In this document: positions 8,792-16,912 of the stretch, in pieces | How positions within the stretch are numbered: position 1 is the first letter of the stretch | How the letters are laid out: the number at the start of each line of letters is the position of its first letter | Origin: Phycisphaerales bacterium | Lineage (GTDB): Bacteria; Planctomycetota; Phycisphaerae; Phycisphaerales; UBA1924 | Direction of reading: 5' to 3' | DNA length: 64,000 nucleotides | Assembly (NCBI GenBank): GCA_017642965.1 | Contig: JAEPOJ010000013.1 | Coordinates: forward strand, 23,227 to 87,226 | Position numbers and translations under genes: made by a program | The notes under the pieces: model-generated | Seen by the model: the letters and a program-made list of their open reading frames with translations, nothing else | Database searches by the model: none | What the model was told of the DNA's origin: nothing

Positions 8792-9418
8792 TCAGTTGCT
8801 GCCGGCCGGGTTCGAGATGCCCTGAACCCAGATGGGCTCGATGTGCGTGACGAGCCAGGGGCTCTGCGTGTCGACGCGTTCCCAATCCACACGCCACCAG
8901 CTGAGTGAGGGCACAAAGCTGCCCTCTGTGCGGACCCTGATCTGGGTGGTTGCGACCCGATCGCTGTAGAGACCGGCGTGCACCTTTCCGACGTCGGCGC
9001 TCTGCACGACCCCCTGATTGCGGGTTGTTGCGATCTGTACGATCCGGTCGGCACCCTCGGCGGAGGCGAACACGCTGGATAGGCGGACATCGGGGTCGAG
9101 CATGGAGCGGAGCTCGTCGGGCTGCGCGTTCGCGACGGACTGGACCAGCGCGTCGGAGCGGGCCTGGAGGTGCTCCCTTTCGGTGACGGTGAGCGTGCCC
9201 AGCGTGTAGACGCCTGAGCCGAGCGCGATCAGGAGCACGCCGACGGGGAGTCCGACGCGATTGAAGTTCTTGCGGTACCGCATCAGCACCATGGTCAGGA
9301 TCCCCGCGACGATGAGGGCGATCGCGGGGGCGAGGGGCTGCTCGTAGACCCAGTGCTCGAAGGGGCCGGGTTGTGGGAGCTCGGGGAGGGTGTTGGGTTC
9401 GACGATGTTCTGTTGCAT
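8792..9418 (-). CDS. two-TM membrane protein of unknown function
   Basis: A 208-residue protein not assigned to a family. After about 25 residues there are two membrane segments (LAPAIALIVAGILTMVLM and LPVGVLLIALGSGVYTLG). A soluble C-terminal domain of about 130 residues follows, with an SnoaL/NTF2-like look: VQSVANAQPDELRSMLDPDVRLS, then alternating beta strands ending WLVTHIEPIWVQG. The ATG at 9418 was preferred to one seven codons upstream; neither has a strong ribosome binding site. The gene is convergent with the lipoprotein gene (40 bases between stops) and divergent from the Maf-fusion gene. Confidence 0.6.
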   Translation of the reverse strand: MQQNIVEPNTLPELPQPGPFEHWVYEQPLAPAIALIVAGILTMVLMRYRKNFNRVGLPVGVLLIALGSGVYTLGTLTVTEREHLQARSDALVQSVANAQPDELRSMLDPDVRLSSVFASAEGADRIVQIATTRNQGVVQSADVGKVHAGLYSDRVATTQIRVRTEGSFVPSLSWWRVDWERVDTQSPWLVTHIEPIWVQGISNPAGSN

Positions 9419-9573
9419 ATCTGGTGTGATTGTTCGCACAACTTGCGCGTCGGGGTCGGGGAAGCTGAAGGGAGGCGTGAAATTGGGCCGATAACTCGGC
9501 TAGAAACGCGCGATCCGTGCGCTCAACGCGTGAGCGATGGGTGGAGTGCAATGCGTGTGGTTGGGAGCGACGA

Positions 9574-12500
9574 ATGAACCTCGAAGAACTGCTCGCGATG
9601 AATCCGGCGAACGACCCGGGGGTGCAGGATCCGGGTGTGGCGAGCGACGACTCGCTGCTGGAGCGGAACCTGAACGCGCTGTCCCGGCGCAGCCCGGGAG
9701 AAGCGCAGCGGATCCGAGAGACGAGTGAGCGGGGGGATATCCAGTTCATCGAGAGCGAGGAGGGGCTCAGCGCGGTCCTCGGCGGGATCGCCCTGGCATC
9801 GAAGCGCCGACCGCGGGCCGAGGCGGAGAAGCTTGTGGGCGCGTATGACCCGGAGTCGTTCGCGATCGCGGGCGTGCTCGGGTTCGGTCTGGGGTATCAC
9901 TGCGAGGCGATGCTAGAGCGCCTGGGCGAGTGGGGGCTTGTGGTGTGCTACGAGCCGGACCTGGGGCTGCTGCGGAGCGTGCTCTCACGGATTGATTTTA
10001 CGGGCTTGTTCTCGACGGGTCGTTTCGTGCTCATCTGTGAGCCGGACGATTCGGTGCGATGCAACGCGGCGTTCACGGGCAACGAGGCGCTGGTCGGGAT
10101 GGGTGTGCAGTTGATCGCGCACCCGGCGAGCACCGGGCGTCTGGTAGCAACCAGCGAGCGGTTCGGGCAGACGTTCACGACCGCGCTCCGGGCGGCGCGC
10201 ACGCACGTGGTGACGACGCTGGCTAATGCGCGCGTGACCTTCCGCAACGCGTTGATGAACACGGACCACTACCTGCGTTCATCGGGTGTGGTGGAGCTGA
10301 AGGACTCGTGCGTCGGCAGGCCGGCGATTGTGGTCGCTGCCGGCCCGAGCCTCGAGAAGAACCTGGAGCTGCTCTGCGACCCGTCGGTGCGCGAGCGCTT
10401 CGTGATTGTTGCGGTGCAGACCGTGCTCAAGCCCATGCTCGCGCGGGGCATCCGCCCGCATTTCGTGGCGGCGCTGGATTACCACGAGGTCTCCGGGCGG
10501 TTCTACGAGGGGCTGAGCGAGGAGGACGTGCGGGGGGTGCGTCTGATCGCGGAGCCCAAGGCCAACCCGGTGATCCTCGACGCGTTCCCGGGTGAGGTGG
10601 TGTGCCCGAGTGACGAGCTGCTCGATACGATGCTCGGCGAACAGCTCAGGCGGGATCGGGGGGCGCTGCCGCTGGGCGCGACGGTGGCGCATCTTTGCTA
10701 CAGCTTCGCGCGATACCTCGGCTGTGATCCGGTGATCCTGATCGGTCAGGACCTCGGCTTCAGCGATGGTCAGTACTACGCGGGCGGCGCGGCGATCCAT
10801 AACGTGTGGGGCAGCGAGCTGAGCGCGCACCGCACGCTTGAGATGTTCGAGTGGGAGCGGATCGTGCGGATGCGTGCTCATCTGCACATGCGCGAGGATA
10901 TCCACGGCAAGGCGATCTACAGCGACGAGCAGATGGGCTCGTACCTCGCGTTGTTCGAGCAGATGTTCGCGAAGGATCAGGCGCAAGGCCGGACCACGAT
11001 CGACGCGAGCGAGGGCGGTGTGCGCAAGCGCCACACCGATGTGATGACGCTGCGGGAGGCGATCGATCGGTGTGCCACGGCGCCCGTCGAGCTGCCGAGT
11101 GGGCGCGGGCACAAGTGCGCCGACCGGATCGACGACGCGATGTTCACGCGCATCGAAGCATTGATCAGGGACGCCCGGGGCATCGTCCGGATCAGCGAGC
11201 GCTCCATCGGGATGCTCCGCGAGATGATCGAGCACCAGGACGATCAGCAGCGTGTGAGCGGGCTCATCCACCGGGTGAACGAGGCCCGGGACGAGGTGAT
11301 GCGGAAGGGGGACGCGTTCAAGCTGGTCGAGTTTATCAATCAGGTCGCGGTGCTCAATCGGATGAAGCGTGACCGCGTGATCCGGTTGCGATCGAAGGTT
11401 GCTGACTCGATGGAGCGTCAGCGCCTTCAGATCGAGAGGGATATCGCGAATGTGGAATGGACACGCGACGCGGCTCGCAGCGTCGCGGAACAGCTCACGC
11501 ACGTGCTCGGCGTGCTTCGCGGTGAGGCCGCGAAGCTCACGAGCGATCAGCCCGATACTGAAACAGCCGACGCGGTGAATGACCGCGGGCGGGATCGCGT
11601 GCACGCGATGGTGCTCGCGGACCCACGCCAGGGCGGGCTGGGCATCGAGCGAGATCTGGGTGTGCGTGTGCTGCCTGAGTCGATCGGCGGGCACAACGTG
11701 CTGCAGGCAACGATCGCGCGGATCGATCGGAGCGATGAGATCGACGGCATCACGATCCTGACGCCGGAGCCCGAACGGGTGAAGGAGTTGGTGGGTTCGC
11801 TGGCGGTGCGCAAATCGGTGGATATCGTGCCGATCGATGGCGGAACAATCCGAGCGCACACGGCCCGGGTCGGCGCTTCGCGTCTGCGATCGTCGACGAG
11901 CTGGCGCGGATCGCTGGGCATGCTGTGCGCGTACGACGAGGTTGCCCACCCCGAGACGTTCGCCCGGGTCATGGAGGAGCGGGGCATCGACGGCGCCGCG
12001 CTGATCGGCGCCGACTGGGCGATGGTGGACCCGGCGCTGATCGACGAGACGGTGGGACGTTTCCGCAAGCTCAATAGTGAGAAACGCATCACGTTCTCCC
12101 AGGCGAGCGTCGGTCTTGGAACCATGATTGTCGATCGCTCGACGATGCGGTCGCTGCGCGATTCGAGCCGGACCGAGGGCAGGCGCAACCACTTCGCCAC
12201 GCTCGGTGCGCTGGTGAGCTACCTGCCGACGGCGCCGCAGGCGGACCCGATCGTGCGCGGTGTTTGCGTCCAGGTCGATCCGGAGCTGCGCGACGCTGGC
12301 GTCCGCGCGGTCGCTGATAGTGTCGAGCGTGCGGAGGCCATCCGGGCCGCCTACGCATCGTTGTTCGATCCGATGAGCGCGGACGCGCTGCTCTGTGCTC
12401 AGGAGCTGCGAGATGTGACACGCACTCGGGTGCCGAGTACGCTGATCCTAGAGACCTGCACCGGGCGACTGCTCGGGGGTCCGTGGGGCGCGTGGAAACG

Positions 12501-13236
12501 CGGATCGCGCGAGTCGGTTGAACGCCTGCCCATCGAGATGAGCGCGGCCCATGCGCTGATGCGTCAGCTCGCCAGCGCCCGCGAGGACGCCTGCGTGGTG
12601 TTCGACGGCGTTGGCGACCCGCTGATGCACCCGGGTGCAATGGACCTGGTCGCGCTGGCCAAGGAGGACGGCATCGCGTGCGTGGAGATGCGGACCGACC
12701 TGCTGCGCGAGGGCGTGGACACGGCGGAGCTGATCGAGTCTGGCATCGATGTGCTGAGCGTGGATGTGATCGCGGACAGCCCGAGTGTGTACGAGCAGCT
12801 CACGTGCATCGATGGGTATGAGCGGGTGTTCGATCGCCTCCAGTCGGTGTACGACGCGATCGGCGAGCACCCCCTGTGGCTCGCGGCCCGCATGACCCGC
12901 TGTGAGCAGACGCTCGACCAGATCGAGTCGTTCTATGACAAGTGGCTGATGCTCACCGGCGGCGCGATCATCGATCCGCTGCCGGAGTATGCGACGAACC
13001 AGCGCATCAGGCCGATGCATGAGCCGGCTTGGCGCCGATCGCAGATGGAGCGCGAGACCATGCGCGTCCGCTGCGACGGCGTGGTCGTGGACCGCAACGG
13101 TAAGGCGGTACTGACGCAGGGCAGTGAGATCAACGCGGTCGAGGAGGGCATCGAGCGGGCGTACCAGCGTCTTCGCAGCGCGATGCGTGCCTCGGCGCTG
13201 GAGATCAAGCCCAATGCCGGGGAATACGCGGCGTGA
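9574..13236 (+). CDS. Maf (DUF115) glycosyltransferase fused to nucleotidyltransferase-like and degenerate radical SAM/SPASM-like domains
   Basis: A 1220-residue protein. Residues about 245-430 are a MAF_flag10/DUF115 domain: IVVAAGPSLEKNLELL, FVAALDYHEVSGRFY and LIGQDLGFSDGQYYAGG are its conserved blocks. Maf proteins transfer nonulosonic acids to flagellin or related surface proteins. Residues about 550-660 are helical. Residues about 670-860 resemble an SpsF/cytidylyltransferase fold (MVLADPRQGGLG...GGHNVLQATIARIDRS). From about 950 the sequence follows a radical SAM barrel: ILETCTGRLLGG where CxxxCxxC should be, VVFDGVGDPLMHPG in place of GGEPLLHP, then SGIDVLSVDV and YERVFDRLQSVYDAI, plus a SPASM-like CDGVVVDRNGKAVLT. 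Only one Cys remains at each cluster site. Its stop overlaps the neuA start by 4 bases, tying it to sialic acid synthesis. An upstream ATG at 9517 was rejected because the extra residues are not conserved-looking. Confidence 0.85.
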   Translation: MNLEELLAMNPANDPGVQDPGVASDDSLLERNLNALSRRSPGEAQRIRETSERGDIQFIESEEGLSAVLGGIALASKRRPRAEAEKLVGAYDPESFAIAGVLGFGLGYHCEAMLERLGEWGLVVCYEPDLGLLRSVLSRIDFTGLFSTGRFVLICEPDDSVRCNAAFTGNEALVGMGVQLIAHPASTGRLVATSERFGQTFTTALRAARTHVVTTLANARVTFRNALMNTDHYLRSSGVVELKDSCVGRPAIVVAAGPSLEKNLELLCDPSVRERFVIVAVQTVLKPMLARGIRPHFVAALDYHEVSGRFYEGLSEEDVRGVRLIAEPKANPVILDAFPGEVVCPSDELLDTMLGEQLRRDRGALPLGATVAHLCYSFARYLGCDPVILIGQDLGFSDGQYYAGGAAIHNVWGSELSAHRTLEMFEWERIVRMRAHLHMREDIHGKAIYSDEQMGSYLALFEQMFAKDQAQGRTTIDASEGGVRKRHTDVMTLREAIDRCATAPVELPSGRGHKCADRIDDAMFTRIEALIRDARGIVRISERSIGMLREMIEHQDDQQRVSGLIHRVNEARDEVMRKGDAFKLVEFINQVAVLNRMKRDRVIRLRSKVADSMERQRLQIERDIANVEWTRDAARSVAEQLTHVLGVLRGEAAKLTSDQPDTETADAVNDRGRDRVHAMVLADPRQGGLGIERDLGVRVLPESIGGHNVLQATIARIDRSDEIDGITILTPEPERVKELVGSLAVRKSVDIVPIDGGTIRAHTARVGASRLRSSTSWRGSLGMLCAYDEVAHPETFARVMEERGIDGAALIGADWAMVDPALIDETVGRFRKLNSEKRITFSQASVGLGTMIVDRSTMRSLRDSSRTEGRRNHFATLGALVSYLPTAPQADPIVRGVCVQVDPELRDAGVRAVADSVERAEAIRAAYASLFDPMSADALLCAQELRDVTRTRVPSTLILETCTGRLLGGPWGAWKRGSRESVERLPIEMSAAHALMRQLASAREDACVVFDGVGDPLMHPGAMDLVALAKEDGIACVEMRTDLLREGVDTAELIESGIDVLSVDVIADSPSVYEQLTCIDGYERVFDRLQSVYDAIGEHPLWLAARMTRCEQTLDQIESFYDKWLMLTGGAIIDPLPEYATNQRIRPMHEPAWRRSQMERETMRVRCDGVVVDRNGKAVLTQGSEINAVEEGIERAYQRLRSAMRASALEIKPNAGEYAA

Positions 13237-14381
13237 GCGAAGCTGGTGGGGCCATCGCGATCATCCTTGCCCGCGGCGGCAGCAAGGGGCTGCCCGGGAA
13301 GAACACGGCCGGCGTGGCGGGGAAGCCGTGCGTGCTGTGGACGATCGAGGCGGCGCAGCGGGCCGGATCGGTCGAGCGCGTGGTGGTCAGCAGCGACGAT
13401 CCGAGCGTGCTGGCGATCGCTCAGCGCTTCGGCTGCGATGTGATCGAGAGGCCCGCGGACCTCGCCCACGACACCGCGACGATCGACGACGCAGCGCGGC
13501 ACGCGTACGAGACGGTTGGATCGCCCGATGGCCCGGTTGTGATCCTGTACGCAAACGTGCCGGTGCGCCCGGAGGGGCTGATCGACGATGCGGTGAAGAT
13601 GCTTCTTGAAAGCGGCTGCGACAGCGTGCAGAGCTACGCGCGGGTCGGCAAGCACCACCCATGGTGGACGGTGCGGGTCGGAGATGATGGCAGCGTGAAG
13701 CCGTGGGAGGGCGAGGTGCTGTACCACAACTGCTTCCGGCGTCAGGATCTGCCGGCGGCGATGGTGCCCGATGGGGGTGTGATCGCGCTGAACCCTGATG
13801 CGTTGATGTGCCGGGTTGGTGCGCCGGAGGGGCCCCACTGCTTCCTGGGGAATGATCGGCGTGGGGTGATCACGGACGAGGGGGATGTGGTGGATATCGA
13901 TTCGCGGATTGATCTGTTGGTGGCGGATGGTGTGCTGAGGGGGAATAAAGAGGGGACCACAGAGCACACAGAGCACACAGAGGCGGGGTCAGAGAAGAGG
14001 GATTGGTCTGGGAGAGATGCGGATCTGACTCACGCGATTATTGGGTGCGCGATGCGGGTGCACCGGGAGCTTGGGCCGGGGTTGTTGGAATCGGTGTATG
14101 AGTTGTGCCTGCTCGATGAACTCGAAAGGGCGGGGTTGCGAGCGCACAATCAGGTGCCGTGCGATGTTTCGTATCATGGGCGAACGATCGCGTCGGGTCT
14201 GCGAATGGATCTGGTTGTTGAGGATCGGGTGATCCTGGAAATCAAAGCCGTAGAGGGTCTCAAGCGTGTCCACTTTGCCCAGCTGATGAGCTACCTCAAA
14301 CTCAGCGGCAAGCAGCTCGGGCTCCTCATGAACTTCAACGAGCACACGATGAAAGCAGGCATCAAACGTATCTCACTCTGA
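13233..14381 (+). CDS. neuA: NeuA-type CMP-nonulosonate cytidylyltransferase fused to a GxxExxY protein
   Basis: A 382-residue chimaera. Residues 1 to about 238 are an acylneuraminate cytidylyltransferase, which activates a nonulosonic acid with CTP. It has the signature ILARGGSKGLPGKN, VVVSSDDPSVLAIA, and closing strands VITDEGDVVDIDSRIDL. A linker TTEHTEHTE follows, encoded by CACACAGAG repeats. Residues about 255-382 are a complete GxxExxY protein: HRELGPGLLESVYE, then YHGRTIASGLRMDLVVEDRVILEIKAV, whose D...ExK pattern suggests a PD-(D/E)XK-like fold. The GTG start overlaps the preceding stop (GTGA). The natural neuA stop appears to have been displaced by an inserted cassette. Whether the fusion is processed or active as one chain is unknown. 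Confidence 0.9.
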   Translation: MSEAGGAIAIILARGGSKGLPGKNTAGVAGKPCVLWTIEAAQRAGSVERVVVSSDDPSVLAIAQRFGCDVIERPADLAHDTATIDDAARHAYETVGSPDGPVVILYANVPVRPEGLIDDAVKMLLESGCDSVQSYARVGKHHPWWTVRVGDDGSVKPWEGEVLYHNCFRRQDLPAAMVPDGGVIALNPDALMCRVGAPEGPHCFLGNDRRGVITDEGDVVDIDSRIDLLVADGVLRGNKEGTTEHTEHTEAGSEKRDWSGRDADLTHAIIGCAMRVHRELGPGLLESVYELCLLDELERAGLRAHNQVPCDVSYHGRTIASGLRMDLVVEDRVILEIKAVEGLKRVHFAQLMSYLKLSGKQLGLLMNFNEHTMKAGIKRISL

Positions 14382-14450
14382 TCTCTTCACCCCTTCTTCG
14401 ACTCTGACTTGCTTCTCTGTGTGCTCTGTGTGCTCTGTGTGCTCTGTGGT
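13956..14450 (+). mobile_element. GxxExxY cassette bounded by inverted CACACAGAG repeats
   Basis: The left arm at 13956-13982 reads ACCACAGAG followed by two CACACAGAG units and a G. The right arm at 14411-14450 is the reverse complement of the same motif, with three CACACAGAG units, ending CTCTGTGGT. Inside each arm an imperfect GTCAGAG..GAAGA segment is also inverted (13986-13997 and 14392-14407). Between the arms lies only the GxxExxY coding region. The cassette separates neuA from neuB in an operon whose other junctions are 4-base overlaps, which marks it as an insertion. I see no transposase. Repeats of this kind around GxxExxY genes are something I recall from other environmental genomes, so the mobility claim is inference. 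Confidence 0.7.
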
Positions 14451-14460
14451 AAAACTCTTC

Positions 14461-15618
14461 ATGCGAATCGGCAACAGACAGATCGGAATCGACCACCCGC
14501 CGTACGTGATCGCGGAGATCGGGGTGAACCATGACGGGGAGGTCGAGCGGGCGTTGTCGCTGACCGACGCGGCGGCCGACGCGGGCGCGGACGCGGTGAA
14601 GCTGCAGTTCTTCGAGACGGACCGGTTGATGAGCCGGGCTGCGAAGCTCGCCGCGTACCAGAAGAACGCGGGGGAGACGGACCCGATCGAGATGCTGCGA
14701 CGCCTGGAGTTGAGCATCGACGAGATGGCGCGGGTCGTCGATCGGGCGCACGAGCGGGGGATTCATGCGATCGTGACGGTGTTCTCTACCGAGCTCGTGG
14801 AGATCGCGGAGACGCTCGCGTGGGACGCGTACAAGACCGCGAGCCCGGACATCGTGAACAAGCCGTTGCTTGAGGCGCTGGCGAAGACGGGCAAACTGAT
14901 GATCGTGAGCACGGGTGCGAGCACGCTCGATGAGGTGGTGCGTGCGGTGGATTGGCTGGATGGTGTGCGTGATCGGTTGGCGGTGCTGCAGTGTGTGAGT
15001 AGTTATCCGGCGCCAGACCTCGCTCTAGGAGGAATCAAAGCGATCCGAGATGCGACAGGTCTACCTGTCGGATATAGCGATCATTCCAAGGACCCGAGAT
15101 CATCGAAACTCGCGACTGCACTCGGTGGCTGCATCCTTGAAAAACACCTCACTTATGACAGGAACGCACCTGGACCGGATCACGCAGCCTCAATTACTGA
15201 GGTCGGGTTGAGAAGGTACATTGAGCAAGCGCGACACCATGGATGCCTCGGGCATGTCGCAGATAAGGCGTATGCTGATCAGGTCTCTAAGCTGGGCGAT
15301 GGAACAGCGTTGAAACAGTACTTCTTTGATCACGTCCATCCCGAGGCCCACCCAAGCTGGATGGCTGTTTACGCAGCTGCGACATACCCGATCGAAAAAC
15401 GCGTCCTCGATTGCGAGCGCGATGTCCGCGAAGTCTCCCGCCAGTCCGTTGTCACCACACGCGAAATCGCCCCCGGCGAGACCATCACGCGTGAGATGCT
15501 GACGATCAAGCGCCCCGGGACGGGGATACTGGCGTATCGTCTCGACGAGGTCATCGGCTCGGTCGCGAAGCGCGCGATCGAATCAGATGTGCCCGTCGCC
15601 CCGGAGGATCTCGCGTGA
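14461..15618 (+). CDS. neuB: NeuB-type nonulosonate synthase with SAF domain
   Basis: A 385-residue enzyme that condenses an N-acyl-mannosamine-type sugar with phosphoenolpyruvate to give a nonulosonic acid. TIM-barrel motifs: YVIAEIGVNHDG, DAYKTASPDIVNKPLL, MIVSTGAST, VGYSDHSKDP and LEKHLTYDR..PGPDHAAS. The C-terminal SAF (antifreeze-like) domain runs from SRQSVVTTREIAPGETI through KRPGTGI. The protein is about 40 residues longer than usual because of an extra segment (about 257-312) between barrel and SAF domain. That segment and the preceding 75 codons use unusual codons for this window. The ATG lies 11 bases after the inverted repeat; in-frame codons upstream only translate the repeat. 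No clear ribosome binding site remains. Confidence 0.92.
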   Translation: MRIGNRQIGIDHPPYVIAEIGVNHDGEVERALSLTDAAADAGADAVKLQFFETDRLMSRAAKLAAYQKNAGETDPIEMLRRLELSIDEMARVVDRAHERGIHAIVTVFSTELVEIAETLAWDAYKTASPDIVNKPLLEALAKTGKLMIVSTGASTLDEVVRAVDWLDGVRDRLAVLQCVSSYPAPDLALGGIKAIRDATGLPVGYSDHSKDPRSSKLATALGGCILEKHLTYDRNAPGPDHAASITEVGLRRYIEQARHHGCLGHVADKAYADQVSKLGDGTALKQYFFDHVHPEAHPSWMAVYAAATYPIEKRVLDCERDVREVSRQSVVTTREIAPGETITREMLTIKRPGTGILAYRLDEVIGSVAKRAIESDVPVAPEDLA

Positions 15619-16757
15619 ACGAGAGCGGACAGCACAAGGTCATGGTCGTTACCGGTACCCGCGCGGAGTTCGGGCTTTTGCGCCCGGTCATGCACGCGAT
15701 CCACGCGCACCCGGCGCTGGAGCTCTACGTCGTCGCGGCTGGGTCGCACCTGGTGCAGCCGGCGGTGACGTTCCGCGAGGTGAAGGCCGAGTTCGCGATC
15801 GCGGACTCGATCCCGATGCAGACGGCCGGCAAGGTCGGGCGCTTGCACGACGTGGAATCACTCGGCAAGGGCATCGCGCGATTCGGGCGCTCGTATGACA
15901 TGAACAGCCCCGACATGGTCGTTGTGCTGGGCGATCGGATCGAGGCGTTCGCGGCGGCGTCCGCGGCCAGCGTGGGTGGGATCCCGCTGGCGCACATTCA
16001 CGGTGGCGACCGTGCCGAGGGTGTCGCGGACGAGGCGATGCGCCACGCGATCACTAAGCTGGCGCACGTCCACTTCCCGGCCACAAACTCCAGCGCCAAG
16101 CGGATCGTGAAGATGGGCGAGGAGGCATCGCAGGTGTTCGTGGTCGGCTCGCCCGCGATCGATGGGCTGGACGCGATCAACCCGCTGGGCGATGGTGCGT
16201 TCGCGGATCTGGGATCGCCCGAGGTGGTGGTGCTGATGCACCCGATCGGGCGCAGCGACGAGGAAGAGGCCGAGGCGATGCGCACCGTGCTCGAATCGGT
16301 CAGCGATCGGCGGGTGCTTGTGCTGCACCCGAACCTCGACCCGGGACGGCGCGGCATCATGGAGGCGATTGAATCGGCACCGATCGATGTGCAGGTGCGT
16401 GAGGGCTTGCCGCGGGATGTGTTCGTGGGGCTGCTCAAGCGGGTCGGTGCTTCGGGCGGGTCGCTGGTGGGCAACTCCTCGGCGGGGCTGATCGAGGCGG
16501 CGGCGATCGGGTGCCCGAGCGTGGACATCGGGGATCGTCAGGCGGGGCGTGAGCGGTGTGATGGGTGGACGGCTCACGCCGACGAATCGGCCGATTCGAT
16601 CCGCGATGCGCTGGTGCGGGTGACGGACCCTGAGGCGGCGCGTGCCGAGCATCCGTACGGGGATGGGCACAGCGGCGAGTTGATCGCGGAGAACATCGCC
16701 CGGGTGCTCGGGCATGTCTCGCAGACGGAACTGCTGCGGAAGCGTTGCGTGTATTGA
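15615..16757 (+). CDS. neuC: NeuC-type hydrolysing UDP-GlcNAc 2-epimerase
   Basis: A 380-residue enzyme of the hydrolysing UDP-GlcNAc 2-epimerase group, which releases ManNAc (or a 2,4-diacetamido analogue) for NeuB. It is GT-B-like with signatures VVTGTRAEFGLLRPV, VVLGDRIEAFAAASA, LAHIHGGDRAEGVAD, LVGNSSAGLIEAAAIG and SVDIGDRQAGRER. The GTG start overlaps the neuB stop by 4 bases, so the two are translationally coupled. A NeuC-like enzyme also serves legionaminic acid synthesis (LegG), but no dehydratase or aminotransferase for that pathway is in the window. N-acetylneuraminic acid is therefore the simplest product; this is inference. Confidence 0.92.
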   Translation: MNESGQHKVMVVTGTRAEFGLLRPVMHAIHAHPALELYVVAAGSHLVQPAVTFREVKAEFAIADSIPMQTAGKVGRLHDVESLGKGIARFGRSYDMNSPDMVVVLGDRIEAFAAASAASVGGIPLAHIHGGDRAEGVADEAMRHAITKLAHVHFPATNSSAKRIVKMGEEASQVFVVGSPAIDGLDAINPLGDGAFADLGSPEVVVLMHPIGRSDEEEAEAMRTVLESVSDRRVLVLHPNLDPGRRGIMEAIESAPIDVQVREGLPRDVFVGLLKRVGASGGSLVGNSSAGLIEAAAIGCPSVDIGDRQAGRERCDGWTAHADESADSIRDALVRVTDPEAARAEHPYGDGHSGELIAENIARVLGHVSQTELLRKRCVY

Positions 16758-16912
16758 GGCGGGTCCGGTGGTGGTTATTCTGAGGCGTGCAGGACCAGAG
16801 ATGCGGAATTCCCTCATCTTCTGCTGATTGCGCTACGCGGACCAAAGTCGCGCCAGCGCTGGGCCGATGTTCGAGTGGACCGAAAGGCACACCCCAACAC
16901 CGGAGCAGATCC

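Noticed and set aside
9517..9573. Earlier start for the Maf-fusion protein
   Set aside because: The 19 extra residues include RWVECNACGWERR and lie where the divergent promoter is expected; the ATG at 9574 gives a more natural acidic N-terminus.
10279..12192. 637-codon open frame on the minus strand
   Set aside because: It is the antisense of the Maf-fusion gene in high-GC DNA; the product is His/Arg-rich with no recognisable domain.
13233..14381. Treating the neuA-GxxExxY fusion as a frameshift or assembly error
   Set aside because: Both parts are in one frame with an uninterrupted linker encoded by the repeat, and both domains look intact; a real in-frame insertion explains it without any error.
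13956..14450. CRISPR array made of CACACAGAG units
   Set aside because: The units are contiguous with no spacers and the two blocks are inverted relative to each other.
14419..14460. Earlier start for neuB inside the repeat
   Set aside because: It would only translate CTCTGTGTG units into a CSVCSV leader; NeuB homology begins a few residues after 14461.
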